Assembly (NCBI RefSeq): GCF_900105125.1
Contig: NZ_LT629750.1
Coordinates: 6,537,001 to 6,601,000 of the forward strand
From: Bradyrhizobium canariense
Lineage (GTDB): Bacteria > Pseudomonadota > Alphaproteobacteria > Rhizobiales > Xanthobacteraceae
Direction: 5' to 3'
DNA length: 64,000 bases
In this document: in pieces, positions 63,366 through 64,000 of the stretch
Layout of the letters: every line of letters begins with the position of its first letter
Numbering within the stretch: the stretch's first letter is position 1
Translations under genes and position numbers: made by a program
Notes under the pieces: generated by a model
What the model was told of the DNA's origin: nothing
Seen by the model: the letters and a program-made list of their open reading frames with translations, nothing else
The model's database searches: none

Positions 63366-63913
63366 TCCTTTACGGTTGGATTGCCGGGCTTGAGGATGAT
63401 TTCCAGCACCTTGTCCGGATCGTCGTGATCGATCATGGCGCGCAGGAACTGCCTGACCGCGTCCTCGCCGGCCGGGCTGATGTCCCGCAACGCATTTGTG
63501 ATCCGGTCGGTCTGCAGCCCCGCGAGCTTTGCCACCAGCGCCTCGCCCTTTGCAGTGGCGAAAAGAAGGCGCTGCCGGCGGTCGTTATTGCCGGTTCGCT
63601 GCACGATATAGCCTTCATCGAGCAATTGCTTGAGAACGCGTCCCAGCGATTGCTTGGTGATGCGCAGCACGTCGAGCAGATCTGCGACCTTCAAACCGGG
63701 GTAACGGTGGACGAAATGCATGACGCGGTGATGCGCCCGGCCGAAACCGAACGCTTCCAGCTCATGATCGGCGTCGCCGACAAAATCCCGGTAGGCGAAG
63801 AACAGCAGCTCAATGATATCCCAGCGCAGCTCGCCCGCCCGCGGGGCAGGGGAGCCGGATGATTCCCTCAAATTCGGGTCGGCCGATGGGCCTGAGAAAT
63901 TTATGTCAGTCAT
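63362..63913 (-). CDS. MarR family transcriptional regulator
   Basis: This 183-residue regulator has the MarR winged helix (about residues 35-165): FGRAHHRVMHFVHRYPGLKV, LLDVLRITKQSLGRVLKQLL and the wing VQRTGNNDRRQRLLF. The ATG at 63913 begins MTDINFSG. A perfect inverted repeat spans that start codon. It is the first gene of the operon with an OmpR regulator (four-base overlap) and a sensor kinase, so it may set the level of that two-component system. The ligand is unknown. Confidence 0.93.
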   Translation of the reverse strand: MTDINFSGPSADPNLRESSGSPAPRAGELRWDIIELLFFAYRDFVGDADHELEAFGFGRAHHRVMHFVHRYPGLKVADLLDVLRITKQSLGRVLKQLLDEGYIVQRTGNNDRRQRLLFATAKGEALVAKLAGLQTDRITNALRDISPAGEDAVRQFLRAMIDHDDPDKVLEIILKPGNPTVKE

Positions 63914-63922
63914 GTTGACATA
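63902..63922. promoter_or_regulatory. Candidate MarR autoregulatory operator over its start codon
   Basis: TATGTCA and TGACATA are perfect seven-base arms around GTCATGT, which contains the MarR ATG (read CAT on the plus strand). MarR proteins commonly bind such palindromes near their own promoters. Binding by this regulator is inferred. Confidence 0.5.
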
Positions 63923-64000
63923 TCTTGGGTTCAATGTTACAAAACCGCCAGTCGCCGCGAAATATTAGATCGTTCTGCGTTTCGTGGCGTCCCAAATCGC

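Noticed and set aside
1..64000. tRNA or rRNA genes
   Set aside because: No cloverleaf with the GTTCGA-type T loop or rRNA core sequence was recognised in the gaps; a tRNA-finding program would settle it.

Overview
The window looks like chromosomal DNA of a Bradyrhizobium-type alphaproteobacterium (Nitrobacteraceae). The DNA is GC-rich and tightly packed. A D-tartrate dehydratase here has the same length and active-site numbering as the enzyme I recall from Bradyrhizobium. Palindromic dispersed repeats of the kind common in that group sit between genes. I see no rRNA, tRNA, CRISPR array, prophage, insertion sequence or origin; most of the window is ordinary core chromosome.

Region by region: (1) 1-3.9 kb holds pqqB/pqqA facing a secreted PQQ-type sugar dehydrogenase and a di-haem cytochrome c. 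(2) 4.1-8 kb has an amidase, a glutathione peroxidase, a DUF3297 protein and D-tartrate dehydratase. (3) 8-17.9 kb has a TonB-dependent siderophore receptor with an Irr-like site, malonyl-CoA decarboxylase, an AraC regulator, two MFS transporters, a DJ-1/PfpI protein and a MocR regulator. (4) 18.1-25.2 kb is the most distinctive part: a complete eight-gene Nit1C cluster (MSMEG_0572 family protein, nitrilase, radical SAM protein, GNAT, AIR-synthase-like protein, glycosyltransferase, MSMEG_0570 family protein, flavin oxidoreductase) behind a near-perfect sigma-54 promoter, divergent from the MocR gene, with a perfect inverted repeat between them. (5) 25.3-33 kb has two orphan solute-binding proteins, tadA, rluB, rsmD, mutL and a ribbon-helix-helix protein.

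(6) 33.3-36.3 kb is a four-gene operon: cytochrome c, VOC protein, Tat-exported small subunit and GMC flavoprotein, probably a periplasmic dehydrogenase complex. (7) 36.5-45.4 kb runs arfB, an M16 peptidase pair, a secreted unknown, lspA, ileS and ribF. (8) 45.6-50.2 kb has a CheY-like regulator, a HAD protein, a TipF-like degenerate EAL protein and membrane proteins. (9) 50.3-56.4 kb has a class III aminotransferase and the overlapping set prmB-moaE-moaD-pgsA with uvrC upstream. (10) 56.6-64 kb has an outer-membrane barrel, a cold-shock protein, rlmJ, RNase T2, small secreted proteins and a MarR/OmpR/histidine-kinase operon with a palindrome over the first start codon.

The clearest functional links are PQQ synthesis with a PQQ enzyme and its cytochrome; the Nit1C pathway under sigma-54 (nitrogen-type) control with a PLP-sensing MocR regulator alongside; and the GMC/Tat/cytochrome electron-transfer operon. 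All functions are assigned by reading motifs and recalling families; no database search was run.
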